Shown here in pieces: positions 10,979-22,774 of a stretch of 64,000 nt of DNA. Both the position numbers and the translations under genes were made by a program. Each line of letters begins with the position of its first letter. The stretch's first letter is position 1. Origin of the DNA: Adiantum capillus-veneris. Lineage: Eukaryota; Streptophyta; Polypodiopsida; Polypodiales; Pteridaceae. The stretch spans positions 104,953,587 to 105,017,586 of the forward strand of contig CM043964.1 of NCBI GenBank assembly GCA_014529385.2, written 5' to 3'. A model generated the notes under the pieces. The model was given only the letters and a program-made list of their open reading frames with translations, had not been told where the DNA came from and did not search any database.

Positions 10979-11605
10979 AATGTCTGGGTAGAGCTAGTTG
11001 ACCTTCCCTCTTACCTCTGGCCCTGTATTTCTAAAATAGTGGCCTCCCTAGGGAAATTTCTCTTTAGCCCTACCATTGATTGCCTCAATAGGAACAAATC
11101 CTGTGTGCTTTGGAAAACTGATAAAGTGTTCCCCTCAACATTGGAAATTGAAATGGAAGATGTGGGCAAAGTGGTATTGTACTTGACATGGGGAAACTTG
11201 GCTGGCTCCTGCTTCCACTATGGGAAGTTAGGGCACTTCTCCAAGAATTGTTCTACACTAAAGGATGGCTCAGTTGAACTCATACCATCTTACCCAGGTA
11301 GCAAGAATCTGGTCGCAAGAAATCAAATCTTTGAAACACCTCTTGTGACCCCCCCAACTGCTGCAGATATTGTGGCTCTCTCTCAACCAAATGCGCCCCC
11401 CAGGCACTTCAGCCAATACCAGATCTTTTGTATCTCAGCCCTCCTCTTCCAAAAATCCAATAGGAGAGAGAAAGGGAAAAGAAATATTGATTCAGAGGGA
11501 TTCCAAGCCCCTCCCTCTATAAAAACCTTCAAACCTAGAAATTTAGCCTCAGGCTACACCTCATCCAATGTCTATCACATCCTTCAGGACTTGCCCTCAA
11601 CCTGA
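10979..11605 (+). pseudogene. LINE ORF1 (DUF4283-like with zinc knuckle), 5' incomplete
   Basis: ORF1 of plant LINEs makes an RNA-binding chaperone that packages the element RNA. The open frame starts NVWVELVDLPSYLW, typical of the end of the DUF4283 region, and runs through SLGKFLF and SCVLW to the knuckle CFHYGKLGHFSKNC (about 11212-11253). There the second Cys of C-X2-C-X4-H-X4-C is Tyr. A low-complexity basic tail ends at a TGA (11603-11605). No ATG opens this frame; the upstream N-terminal part of DUF4283 is missing or scrambled. The C-terminal tail (KGKRN... to SGYTSSN) has a recognisable counterpart in LINE copy 2 at 15760-15850, which supports the assignment. Not functional. Confidence 0.7.
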
Positions 11606-11730
11606 CACACTAGCATCAGTAGAAGGTCTAGTCAAGGAATACCATTAGAATCAACAGAGGGACCCTCCTACTCTGAACTTGGAAATAAACATGCAAGATA
11701 TGGATGATGATAGCCAGATAGTTGTTAACA

Positions 11731-11755
11731 CCCCCCCCCCCCCCCCCCCCCCCCC
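11731..11755 (+). repeat. C25 homopolymer between LINE ORF1 and ORF2
   Basis: Twenty-five consecutive C residues end exactly at the ATG that opens the endonuclease frame (11756). It is the only long C run in the window. Confidence 0.95.
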
Positions 11756-14700
11756 ATGATCATATCCTCTTATAATGTGAAAGACCCCAATAAATTACTC
11801 ACCTTTAACTCTTGGCTAGTGAAGAGTAATATGGATGTTGCTTTTATTGAGGAGCAAAAAATGCATGAGAGGGCTAGTAAAATGTACCATTTTAAGGGGT
11901 ATGCCATGTTTTATGGAGGGAAGACAAATGTTTATTCTAGAGTCTTAACTTTCATTAAGAAAGAGCTGAACCCTCAATGGGCGATGGACCATCCATCTGG
12001 GAGATGCTCTATCTTCTTGATTGATTCTCCCTTTGGACCTCTTCATCTAATTAATGTGTATGCATCTAATTGTGCTCATGAAAGAGCTCAGTTGTGGCAA
12101 TGGTGCTTGGAGCTTCAGGCGAAGTCGGGAGGTCTGGGTGGTAACTTAAATATGGTCACCAAGGGTGAGGGTCACCACCTAGAACTCCTGACTGCACCTG
12201 AAGCTCCAAGCACCACTGCCACAACTGAGTTCTTTAATATGGTCATGAAGAGTGGTGACTTTAATATGGTCACCACATCCATAGCATCTGTAATTGGGGA
12301 AAGGGAAATTATTGCTTGGGAACAACTTAATGCTAATTGGATGATGACTGATGCATGGGAAGATAGCAACCAGCAGAGCAGGCAGACTTTACCTTCCATT
12401 CCCTCTCTCACCAATCTTCTTGCTCTAGACTAGACAGGTTGTATTTCTTGCAGGAGGATTTGCTACCTGTTAAAAAATAATGTGTGGTTGATGTATCAAT
12501 GGTTCTCTCTGATCAATTTCCTATGGTATGCACCTTGTCTGACATTGCTACTGGATCCTTTAATCAAGGTCTTGAACGTCCTCTTATGATTAGCAATAAT
12601 ATGTTAGCTAATAATAACTTTTTGCAAGAGGTTACAAGCATGATTAAGAGAAAACAAACTGAATTTTCTCATCCACTGCATGTTTGGATGCATATATGCT
12701 CTAACCTGCAGCACATCATCAGAAGATTTGAGAAAAGGGCTACTAACAAATAGAGGGAAAAGAGCAAGATGGACCAACAAAAAATTGAGCATCTGGCTCA
12801 ACAGGCCAAAGTCTCTGCATTGTGTCAAAGGCAACTTGTAGAATTGTAGGAAGAAAGGAAAGCAATTAGACAAATTGACCTGCATCAAGCTAAAAGGTGT
12901 AGATTTCTATGTAGAATCCATGCACTGAAGGATTCCAATGATGTATCAAATGGGTTCTTCAATAAGTTAAAATCCAAGAGCAAAAGAGAAGTCGTGCACT
13001 GTCTGCAAAATGCGGATGGTACTGTGTTGGATAATCAGTCCAGCGATGATGCACTTCTATCAGAAATTTTATAAACTACTTAATGAAAAGGTTAAAGTCA
13101 CTTGTGATAGGGAATTTGCTATTGAGGATTTGATTCAAACTGTGGATGCATATATTGAGCAAGAAGATGCAAAGAGGTTGGAACTACCCTTTGAGATCTC
13201 TGAGATCAGATATGCACTGTCAAAGTTGGAAAATGAAAAAACACCTGGAATTTGTGGTATTTCCAAGGAATTTGTGGTTGCCTTCTCAGATGAGCTCAAA
13301 GACATCATCATGTGTCTGATAAACTCCTCTCAGTTTTCACAGTACCTGGATCCTTGTGTAAACAGGGCCTTATCAAGATGATTCCTAAACAAACCTTCAC
13401 AAATGAATTGGGGCACTGAAGACCCATAACAATGATGGGCACTGTCTATAAACTTCTAGCTAAGGCAGTGGCTATCAAATTGAACCCCCTCCTTAGAAAA
13501 TTCATCCACAGGGCTCAAACTGGTTTCATTAGTTGGCAGGTCTATTTTAAATAGTATTCTATCAGTTCATATGGGCATTGATCATGCTCAGAGATCTAAG
13601 CAAGACATGGTACTACTGCAAGTTGACTATGAGAAATCCTTTGACACATTGCAATGGGACTTCATTGCCAAAATTCTTGAGAAGATGGGGTTTGGGCCAA
13701 GAACCATAAACTACATATTCATGCTGGGTAGAGATGCATGTCTAAACTACTGATAAATGGGATAATGTCCAAGAAAATTCCAATCAGCCACTCTGTGAGA
13801 CAAGGGTTTTCCACATAGTCCCTTGTTGTTTGCAGTGGCCACTCATCCCTTTTTCTATTATCTTGACTCCTTGGCTCAATAGCAGGTAGTATTGTAGGGT
13901 CTATCTACAGGTTCTGGTCAAATGCTGGGGCAAGGTTTTGCTGATGACACCTTTGTTTTTTTTTTAGGCCAATAATGTGAATGTGTCAAGATGTATGGCT
14001 ACATTGAATAAATTCTTTTTGGCCTCTGGTCTGAACATAAATATGCATAAATCAATTATGATAGATATCACTGCTAGAAATTTTCATGCACTAATATGGG
14101 GGGGGAAAAGGCTACCAAAAGGGCAATGTATCTTTAGGCATTTGGGATACCCCGTTGGTGTGAATGTATCTCAGGCTGACCTGCAACAGTGGGTCCTTAA
14201 GAAGGTGTACTATGAGATTGCTACATGGCAATGTGAGGAATGGTCCCTCCATGTGAGACTGAGAATTATTCAATCCATACTAGTGCCTTATTTATTATTT
14301 TTTCTACCTTATGTTCCGTGGTCGAAGAAAAATTTGAAGTCATTTAACTCTGTCTCATGAACATATTCCTGTGGAATTGCAAGAAAGCATCATCTGTTTG
14401 GGTGACCTGGGAGGTGATGGCTTTGCCTAAGAAAATGGGGGGTTGTGGCATTCTAAATCTGGGCCTGCATGCTATTGCCAGGAGGGAAACCTTCATAGAG
14501 TATATGTTGCAGTCTGATCAAGATTGGACAAAATGTATGTGGGCCATGGTGAGAGATTCTGTCTGCTATTTTCACGCTGCTGGAATTTGTCTAATTGGGA
14601 TAAACTTTTTACTACTGCACCTATTAAAACAGGTTATGAAATTTCAAATATGTTGGTTGTGTCATGGAAGCAAGTGTTTGCTGTGTTGATCTGGCAGGGT

Positions 14701-15350
14701 AGAATGAGATATACGGGGAGTTCTTTATTTGTTGAAAATGTCGTTTGGAGTTATGTATTCAAAAAATTGCCTGCTAAAGCCTTAGGGAAAAAGGCCCTTT
14801 CTCTTTTCAAGAAGGGCATCTACTCCATTGGTCAAGTTGTGGACTCTAAGGCCTGTTTTAAATCTTTTTTGATATCTAGAAGACAATTTGGATTGCAATA
14901 GGGCTTCAGAATACCTTGGCATATGTTATGTGCCTCTGTCAACAATATGCAAGTTGTTATCAATACTCAAGACCAAGACAGGTTTAGAGATTGAGCCTTT
15001 ACTGCTTCACAAAAGAGCTGGTAGGCTGCCCAAACCAAGGACTTCTATAGAGCCTTGCTTCCTCCAGGGAAGTACATGATAGATGTAATAAAATATGGCA
15101 TGTGAACAATGACAAGGAGTGGTGGTCTCAATTGTTTATCAGAATTTGGAATTGTAAAATGATTTCCAAACTTAAAGTGTTCTGGTGGAGAGGTATATTG
15201 GGGGGCTCCCCATTGTTGATGTAATGCTCAAAAAACAAATTGGAGATGGTAAATGCCCAAGATGTGGGAAATTTGAAACTGTTACACATGTATTTTGGTA
15301 CTGTGCTGTGGTAGCTGAATGGTGGTAGTGGGCTTAATTTTGGTGGCAAT
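11756..15350 (+). pseudogene. LINE ORF2: endonuclease, reverse transcriptase, zf-RVT
   Basis: ORF2 nicks target DNA and reverse transcribes the LINE RNA. The endonuclease starts at ATG 11756 with SSYNVKDPNK, continues through LINVYASN and two GDFNMV-like strings, and stops at 12431-12433. Its C-terminal part resumes at 12484 (VLSDQFPMV, where the usual catalytic His is Gln). RT motifs follow in several frames: PITMMGTVYKLLAKA near 13420, VDYEKSFDTLQWDFI near 13620, and the catalytic box GFADDTFVF at 13934-13954 (FADD for the usual YADD). The C-terminal zinc motif CPRCGKFETVTHVFWYC lies at 15254-15304, preceded by KVFWWRGILGG. At least five frame changes and many stops separate the parts. Family: plant L1-type LINE. 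Dead. Confidence 0.8.
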
Positions 15351-15647
15351 CAACTTGGGGAGTCAAAATCTCTAAGTCTTTGTGTACTTTTGCTTTGTTG
15401 TCCTCTGATGACGATGCTATGTATTTTTGCTTATGGTCTTTCAATGTATGTTTTTTGTGGATTATCTGGGATTTGAGGAACAAGGCCATGTAAGAAAACA
15501 CTGTCTTGTTTACTAGGTTCTTTCCTCTAAAACTCATCAAAATGAGGATGATGGAAGATCCAGTCATTACGAGTCAGGATGATATGAGGAAGAGATGTAT
15601 ATGAATCATACAAAAGATTTAAATATGTAACAAAAAGACATATTCAC

Positions 15648-15650
<3 letters not shown>

Positions 15651-15699
<49 letters not shown>
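15651..15699. repeat. (GA)n microsatellite between the two LINE copies
   Basis: A 49-bp GA tract, followed at once by GCGGGGGGTGG and the LINE copy 2 ORF1 tail. Confidence 0.95.
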
Positions 15700-15701
<2 letters not shown>

Positions 15702-16310
15702 CGGGGGGTGGAGGTAGTAATGTGGCTTCCTCTTCCAAGGGATCAAGAAACTTAGAGAAAGGAAAAGGGGTGGACACAAAAGGCTTCACTCCTAGGAAGA
15801 CTCTCAAATCTAAACAATTTTCTTCAGGCTACTCCTCACATAACTTTTATGAGGGGCTCATGGAATATATGCCTTCACTAGAGACCTGGGCTACTATAAA
15901 TACCATAGTAGAGAATCATGACTCCAATGAGAAATCTAGATTACAATCTGCTGCTGATAAGGATAGGGTGTTCAACTAGAGGTTCATATGCATGATAATG
16001 ACAATGAGAGATGGGGAAACCCAAGTAGTGCATAATACTCCCCAATGAAGTTAGCAACATTCAATGTGAAGGGTCTTAATGACGCCACCCACTGTACTCA
16101 TTTAAAAAATGGATGGTATCTTCAAATTTGGATTTTTGTTTTGTTAAAAAGCATAAAATGCATAATAGAGATGGCAAAAATTTTCATTATAGAGGGATTC
16201 ACTCTTTTTATGGGGGAGCCAGACAGGATACACAGGTGTGTTGACATGAATAAAAGCTTGTCTAAATCCGGAGTGGCTTATTAACCACCCTAGTTGTTGA
16301 CAAGACATAG
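15700..16310 (+). pseudogene. LINE copy 2, ORF1 tail and start of endonuclease only
   Basis: The frame at 15722-15979 (MASSSKGSRN...) aligns with the ORF1 tail of copy 1: KGKGVDTKGF with KGKRNIDSEGF, and SSGYSSHNFY with ASGYTSSNVY. A second frame opens at 16045 with MKLATFNVKGLND, the N-terminus of an exonuclease-endonuclease-phosphatase domain. In another frame, KACLNPEWLINHPS near 16250-16290 matches ELNPQWAMDHPS of copy 1. Homology fades at about 16300, so reverse transcriptase is absent. LINE insertions are usually truncated at the 5' end, so a copy that keeps its 5' side and lacks the 3' side implies later deletion or rearrangement. Confidence 0.7.
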
Positions 16311-16387
16311 AAAGAGAAGAACTATTACATAGACATAATACGCAGAGAGTGCAACCCCAAAGCATGTAGAATACACACACAAGATGG

Positions 16388-16440
16388 TATATAGAGAGAG
16401 GACCCAGGGATTTATTTAGAGTAGCTTTACGTATAAGCTC
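16388..16440 (+). repeat. ~50-bp block shared with 27355-27409
   Basis: Both carry ATATAGAG.GGACC..GGG, then TATTTAGAGTAGCTT and TATAAGCTCAA. Here it is followed by GGGTCCCT near 16458, which pairs with AGGACCC near 16400, suggesting a small inverted-repeat element. At 27 kb the block runs straight into macrosatellite unit 1. Confidence 0.5.
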
Positions 16441-16723
16441 AATAGCCCCGCTCAAAAAAGGGTCCCTAATTGTGGATGAAAAAAACCTTGGGGGCTCAAG
16501 GGAAAAAAAAACATCCCTATATATACCCACCGTTATATCAATATATTGTTCAATTTATAAAAATGGTATAAAGGAGTTACATCACTCCTGTTATTTACAA
16601 CAATCGCCTCAAAGGCTTAATGAAATGATTTTATTAACTCTTGCAAATAAACTTAAAATAACAACATGGTGTAATGAAATAGTAATTCTTTCAATTATAA
16701 TAGATCATAATGGAAAAATGTCA
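16441..16723. other. Unassigned AT-rich spacer
   Basis: No gene or repeat that I can support lies between the shared block and the Ty3 insertion. Confidence 0.5.
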
Positions 16724-16727
16724 CCGT

Positions 16728-17758
16728 TGTTGTGTCATGGAACGTTCATAATGTGAAATTAAAATAATTACCTCACTCTCAACGTTTTTGTTATGTGGGA
16801 CCGAATGCTATAACGTACATAGTGTGATATATGCAAAAATAGATGCCACGATTGCAGTTGTGTACATACCTTTCCGGGTGTGCGAGGCCCTAGACGTGGC
16901 ACTGTGACATGATTTTTCACATAAATATATACCTATTTTGCTTTAGAAATGTAAAAATGTCAGGTGTATTGAAGTGGCACGCTCGTTTGGCCTAGAAAGT
17001 TCAATGCGGGTAATCTCGATAAAAAATACAAGGTTTCGTATGCGAGCGTGAAAGACGTGTCCAAAGTGCTTACCAAGTGAAAAAATGAGGTTCAAAATGA
17101 AATTTGTGCCCAATGGGATTTTTTCAAAAATTTAGGGATTTTTCTGAGTTTGTTCGGGCATTATACAGACAAAAAGACTCATTTTTTCGTAAAAAATAGT
17201 CCAAAAACAGCAGGAAATGGCTCAAAATGCCACATCAATGATGATTTCCTCGTTTGTCAAGCTGAGGGGGAATTTTTATAGCCAATAATGAGCTCATTTG
17301 GGCATTAAGGCAAGGAGATACAACCATTCCTTTTACAGGGTGCTAGTGCAGTCCGATGCTTCTTCCACTACATGGTTGAGGTTGTGAGGCCTCCAAGTTA
17401 AGGTTTCCCCTCCTCAAAAAACTACTTGGGCTTCTTTAATGAAGTGCTAAAGGTTCTATGAAATGGTAACAATGAGAAATCAAAGCGTCATTTTAGAGGT
17501 TTTAATAGGTCGAATGAGCGCTACATCTGTGCAATGAGGCTACACCTAATCTTTACACACACAAAAAGATTAGGCTACACCTACAAGAGTTTTGAGCCAG
17601 TATTGGTTCTCTTTCAAAGTGGAGCTTTCATGGATGGAGTTTTGCTCTATTGGAGTGTGTTTTTGGCTTCAAATTATCAACGCCTTGCTTGATTTTTCTA
17701 TGAATCCTCACAATGAGAGGCCCGACGCTTCCCTAGTTGCACTGCACACTTCTTAACA
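16728..17758 (+). repeat. Element B 5' LTR
   Basis: About 1.03 kb, TGTTGTGTCATGG... to ...CTTCTTAACA. It matches 23679-24669 along its full length, with scattered substitutions and small indels. One insertion near 17550-17590 duplicates a GGCTACACCTA segment. Confidence 0.9.
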
Positions 17759-17940
17759 CATTTTTGGTGAACCCAATGCAAAGTAGGCTAGGGTGAGAGC
17801 TAAAAAGCTACATTGAAAGTATCAAATCAAAGCTTGAAAGGTATGGAGAAACAAAGCAACTGGGGGTTCGATTTGATCTAGTTACAATGCAAATGTTTCC
17901 AGCCTTTGCGATGGTTATGCAATAGCAGCAAGCTACTGAA

Positions 17941-18826
17941 ATGAGGGAGCTTTGCTCAACAAAAACACTTCAATATGTAGTAAAGAAAATGGAACAATTT
18001 AAAGGTAAATATGTAGCAAAGTATCTTTGTGGGTATGTAAAGGAGATGGAGCTACATCGAGTGCCCGAAGCAGAGATGGTGCAATGTTTTAAACTAGTTG
18101 TGGTTCCCAAGATGAGACAGCATGTAAGGGGAATTAGAAATGAACATGGTGCAATTTGGGAATCGTTCAAATTAGCCTTGAAGGAAGAGTATTTAATGGA
18201 GTACTCCGAAAGGGTAACAAAGAGGACTTTTTTAGAGTGGGTAGTTCAGCCAAAAGAATGGCTTTTGCCTACCAATCTGCTAAGGGTATTTGAATGCCAA
18301 TATGATCAATTGTCAAGGACTAAAAAGGCTATGCTAAACTCAAAAAAACATAGATCTCTTTTTGCATGCCGTAGGTAAAGAGATTCAAGAGAAGTTAGAG
18401 CTATTACTTGAGGATAAGGATGCGGAACAAGGTTTCAAGACCGATTGGAATGAGGTCAAAGACTCCATTTTACTGCTAGCTAAGCGACAACAACAAAGAC
18501 ACAAGATGATTAGTCAACTCTACTCAAGCCCCAAGTGTTGTCATTAGAGTCCCATAAAGCCCGTGATTGTGGTTCCAAAGAGTGACAAATCCATCCTAGA
18601 TGATATTGTTAAAGGAATGAAAGAGCTCAAGTTAAAGCTTACAAGGATGCTAGAAGAAAAGGGTCAACCATCGAGTCAATCTACACGGCAACAACCTCAA
18701 ACTAGAGAAGTCTTTGTCAATATATGTATATGGTGTGATAGTACTGACCATGCAAGGAGGTATTGTGAAAGATTTAATGACGATTTGACAAAGAAGCTTT
18801 TTTCTTTCATGGAAAAAATCACTTAA
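17941..18826 (+). pseudogene. Element B gag with zinc knuckle (broken into three frames)
   Basis: Gag forms the particle and binds the RNA. The first frame (17941-18378) is a helical, charged capsid-like segment with FKLVVVPKMRQHVRG. A frame change leads to 18362-18547 (helical, LLEDKDAEQGF), a stop follows, and the third piece at 18563-18826 carries the knuckle CIWCDSTDHARRYC (18725-18766), a perfect C-X2-C-X4-H-X4-C. The capsid frame continues upstream of the first ATG to a stop at about 17922, so the true start was probably further left, near 17800. Neighbouring protease and RT confirm it is gag. Confidence 0.75.
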
Positions 18827-19234
18827 GTGAAACTTGTAAGCTGTTGGGGATGAACTTTGGAAAAGGCGGGATGAAGAAGCTAGTTAAGGACATGGCTACT
18901 AGCCATGTGATCTCAATTGTCGAGGAATCTAGAGCCTATAAAGCAAAAAGGAGTCAAGGTTGGAGAAGAGGCATCTAATGGTATTGTAGAGCTATGGCCA
19001 TGCGCTATAGAATTTTCTATGAAGGGTAAAATGACTACATAGTTTTTACATGAAGCTGGAGAGTACATTTGGCTAGAAACATGTTGGAATGACCTTGTGG
19101 ACTCTTTGTTAGTGCATGCATACATTTGAAAATGTCAAGACAATGAGTCCATTGTCGAAGAGAAATGTAGGCATGAGAATGGGTATGAAGGGCCTTCAAA
19201 ACGGGCAGCAAGGAGTGGAGGAAAAAATGACAAA

Positions 19235-19945
19235 GTGCCTCCTAGATCACCTTCCCTGAAACAGATGCTTGTCCCCGAACTGCGTATGCAAGAAGCCTCT
19301 AAAGAAAAGAAGAAGGAAGCAAAAAAATTCAAAGCAAAGGGTCTGGCCTACAAACTCCAATCCAATATAGAGGCAACAATGGATCTCAAAAAGGTTTTGG
19401 AAGAGAGGATTTTAACCAGTAAGGTGGAATTTACCTTAGGTGAGGTCCTTGGAATAACAAAAAGGGAGTTTCATGGAGAAATAATTGATATTATAAAGAG
19501 GAAGCAACAGTCTCTTACTGAATCTATCCATGTACAAGGTGAAGAAGAGACTTTAAATGCACAAGGAGGACATGTCTATAGTGATCAAGGTGATCAAACT
19601 ATTGTTGGATGCTACAAGTCTAGGGGAGGAGTAAAACACATTTTCTTCTTGGATGATGAAGATGAAACTGAGACCACTCACAAGAGTTACTGCTTGAAGA
19701 GTCATTGGGTAAGAGTAACTACTGAGACCCTCGTAAAAGTGAGAGACTTAGAAGATCCATACATTGAGTTGATAGATCATGGGTCAAAAATTAACCTCAT
19801 GTCAAAGAGTCTTTATCAAAAAGGAAAATTTCCAATTGATATAAATCATGGATGGATGATTCGTGCAACAAACAACTCATCAAGGGAGCTGTATAGAGCT
19901 TGTCCAAATGTAAAGATGACTATAGGGGATTTGAAAGATGAATAA
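19235..19945 (+). pseudogene. Element B gag-pol linker and retropepsin
   Basis: A 236-codon open stretch. The first half is basic, then a conserved-looking segment (LEERILTSKVEFTLGEVLG, followed by an EFH...IIDIIKRK string) resembles a domain of unknown function that I associate with Ty3-type elements of mosses (possibly DUF4100; from memory). The retropepsin active site is IELIDHGSKINLMSK with D-H-G at 19775-19783, where most retropepsins have D-S/T-G. A PNVKMTIGD flap-side string follows. It ends at a stop (19943-19945), and protease C-terminal sequence (PLIIGQRYITTT) continues after it in another frame. Function would be cleavage of the Gag-Pol polyprotein. Inactive because of the stops. 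Confidence 0.7.
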
Positions 19946-20485
19946 AATTTCTTTTTGCAAGAGATTTCTACATACCCTCTTATCATTGGGCAGCGATACA
20001 TCACTACTACTCTCATGTAAACTAAGGTAATGGACGATGGGTCAGCTTATGCTAGGATAAGGAGCAGGGATGGGAAGCGTGCATTACAATTCCTCATTGT
20101 TTGTGTGGACCATGAAAGGAACCATGAAATTCTTAGAGAGAAACCCTTGCCAAAGAAAAACAAATAATTCAAGGATATGAAGGGTTTTTGCCATGTACCA
20201 TTGTAGAGCAGAATTGCAATGGTACAAGAACAGAGAAGTTATTGCATGATATATACAAAGGAAACATTTTCTTCAGGTTTTGTAGGATTAATAGACTATG
20301 GATCTATTGCTTTTTGAAAATGCGACGACTTAAATTAGCGAGGTGAACGACAACATGTAAATAGTGTACAAAGAGGTTTTAAGATGAATGGTTTGCTAGA
20401 AGATGGTGAATGCATTGCAGGTGAGTTTAATGAGTGTTCGTTTGTGGATACTATGCAAGACTTGGAGTCTTTAACAGAATGAAAT

Positions 20486-21528
20486 TTGCATATGGGAAGT
20501 GAGTTTGTGAAAGTATTTTCAATAGAGATATACAAAGTCATTGAGGATTTAAAAAATACTCAAGGTGTTGATGTACGAGCGGAGACCAAGTACAAGCCTG
20601 TGGCAAAGAAAGTGAAACCAATGGAATTACCTATACCAATGGATAAGATGGATCAAGCTTCTTTGCAACCTAGTCTTCGTGAGCCGAGCAAGGTTAGACA
20701 TAAGTTTACATGTGATACTTTGAAGGAGTTAAAGATTGGTTGCAAGGACAACTTGATAGATGTTGAAAGAGTATGCTTTGAAGAAGTGCTTGCCAAACAT
20801 GAGATGGGGTTTGTTGATCCATCCATTGTTGCTCCTATGGTGATCTTCACTATCCCTCATGTACCTTGGAACTTGAGGTCTATTCCGGTTCCAAAGGCCC
20901 ATTTGCCAAAACTCACTAAGTTGCTTAATGAAAAGATAAAGATGGGTATTTGGAGCCTTCTTGTGCTCTATATTCAAATACGTGGTTCATAGCTCCAAAG
21001 AAACATGGTTCTTTACGCTTTATCTAGGATATGCAACCTGTCAAACATGATTAAATTTGAAATGTGGGTACATGGCCAGCTGTAGATGAATTTGCAGAGG
21101 CATTCAAAGGAAGGGAAATATATTCTATGGGGAATTTGTACTCAAGGTATGATCAGTTCCAACTAGCAACGGAAAGCAGGGACCTAACTATTATGAGGAC
21201 ACCTTTGGGTCTGGTAAGGATGTGCACCTTACCTCAGGGAGAGACTTATCCAGTTGCACATATGATGAATTGTATGAACAAAGTCCTATGCGACTTAATA
21301 CCGCAAACTATAATGCTCTTTCTTGATGATGTGTCAATTAAAGGATGTGATGTAAGTGATATAGATGTGACTCTGGACTTGAGGAGGTGCTGCAAGTATG
21401 TGGAAAATCATATCAATGATTGTGATGAGATCTTGTCAAGATTGGAAGAAGGGAACCTTACCTTGTCTCGGCAAAAATCAGTGTTTGGTGTGAGCGAAGT
21501 TCTTATTGTGAGACATGTATTAATGTAA
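20486..21528 (+). pseudogene. Element B reverse transcriptase
   Basis: Ty3-type RT in pieces. 20486-20992 ends in the N-terminal fingers (WNLRSIPVPKAHLPKLTKLL, then PKKHGSLRFI after a frame change). 21064-21528 has GTWPAVDEFAEAF, MGNLYSRYDQFQLA, TPLGLVRMCTLPQGETYPVA and the catalytic FLDDV (21319-21333). The middle aspartate that is usual in the D-xxSGYDQ motif is replaced by N (GNLYSRYD), and stops lie near 21028, 21049 and 21056. Homologous to Ty3/gypsy RT; not functional. Confidence 0.85.
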
Positions 21529-21617
21529 CTGAGGTTTGAAGGTTCTTGGGTGCATGTGTGTTCTATGTTATTTGGATTCCGCATTACGCGCATGTGGCAT
21601 AACCTTTCTATCAACTT

Positions 21618-22774
21618 ATGAGAAAGAACCAAAAGTTTCAATGGGAAGAAATGCATAACCATGCCATGACAAAATTAAAAAGGTTGCTACTTATGTCTCC
21701 AACTTTGAGTAAATCAAAATATGAATGTGGAAGATATGTAATTGTGAAACTGGATACTAGCCCCACAGGAACTGGATGGGCGACTAGGCAAGATGATGAT
21801 GATGACAAGAAATATGTGGTCAGGTTTGGAGCAAAAGTCCTAAGTGCTCATCAACGCAACTATCCACAAGTAAAAAGAGAGTTAGGTGGAGTAGTCACAT
21901 CATTGAAATGTGACAAAGAGTATATGATTGGAGAAAATGTAATTGTGGAGAGATTGATCGTCTGCCCCTTCTTGGAATGATCACAAGCTGCTTAACTCCT
22001 GACATTGCTATGTTGAGATGGATTGCCTACATTAAGTCCTTGAATCCAGAATCTAAGCATATTGGAGGGAAAGATAATCCAATTGCAAATATGCTTTCAA
22101 GAGCAAGGTATGAAAATGAAGAACACATGGTTGTCAAGGGCGATGATTTAGGCACACAGTTCCATACTATCTCTCATGCCAAGGGTGATCATGTTTGCCT
22201 GTTAAATGCACTTGAGTCATTTATAGAGGACCTATATCAAGGTGACTGGTTGCTCATTGGACACTATCTAAGCACTTTGACAAGGCAAGGAGGGTGGATT
22301 CATCAAGAATTCAAAAGAATACGGAGAAAGGCCTATGGATACTCTTTGAAAGATGGGTACTTATGGAAGCATCCAAAACAAAGAAATGAAATGCCCTTGA
22401 GAGTCTTGAATGATAAGGACGCTCAAAATGAGCTTATGAAAAGGTTTCATGAGGGTCTTTATGCTGGACATAGAGGTGTACGGGCCACGTTTACTAAAAC
22501 GAAAGAGAGGTACTGGTGGAAAGGTATGTATAAAGATGTATCTCACTTTTTGGACTCTTGTGAAACCTGCCAAATGTATTCAAATGTACGTCATCGTGAT
22601 GGGTGGCACGTTGCTTACCCATTGGCCATGCACTATAAGTGTGTAGTAGATCTGGTTACAATGCCATTGGGCTTATGGAAAATGAGATACATAGTTCTTG
22701 CACGAGAAGATTTAACCAACCAAGTTGAAGGTCGTGCTCTAAGAACAAAAAGCACAGAAGGGGTGGTTGGATGA
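21618..22774 (+). pseudogene. Element B RNase H and integrase N-terminal half
   Basis: The RNase H segment reads LDTSPTGTGWATRQDDD and AHQRNYPQVKRELGGVV (21618-21980). A frame change leads to 21977-22774, which has HIGGKDNPIANMLSRARY (end of RNase H) and then the integrase zinc domain: HEGLYAGHRG, ...YWWKGMYKDV, CETCQMYSN, an H-H-C-C arrangement. It continues with VVDLVTMPLG, where the first catalytic Asp of the integrase core lies. Order and spacing are those of Ty3/gypsy. Confidence 0.8.

Larger units (their letters stand above)
10979..15600 (+). mobile_element. Nearly full-length dead L1-type LINE (copy 1)
   Basis: It has a DUF4283/zinc-knuckle ORF1, then ORF2 with an endonuclease, reverse transcriptase and C-terminal zf-RVT, in the normal order for plant L1-like elements. 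Many stops and frameshifts inactivate it. The 3' end is near 15600 and has no clear poly(A); a (GA)25 tract at 15651 and the second LINE fragment follow. No target duplication was identified. The left limit is uncertain and may extend to the GA tracts at 10640. Confidence 0.8.

Noticed and set aside
12172-12414. Minus-strand frame over the LINE endonuclease
   Set aside because: It is the shadow of ORF2; the plus-strand frame has clear family motifs.
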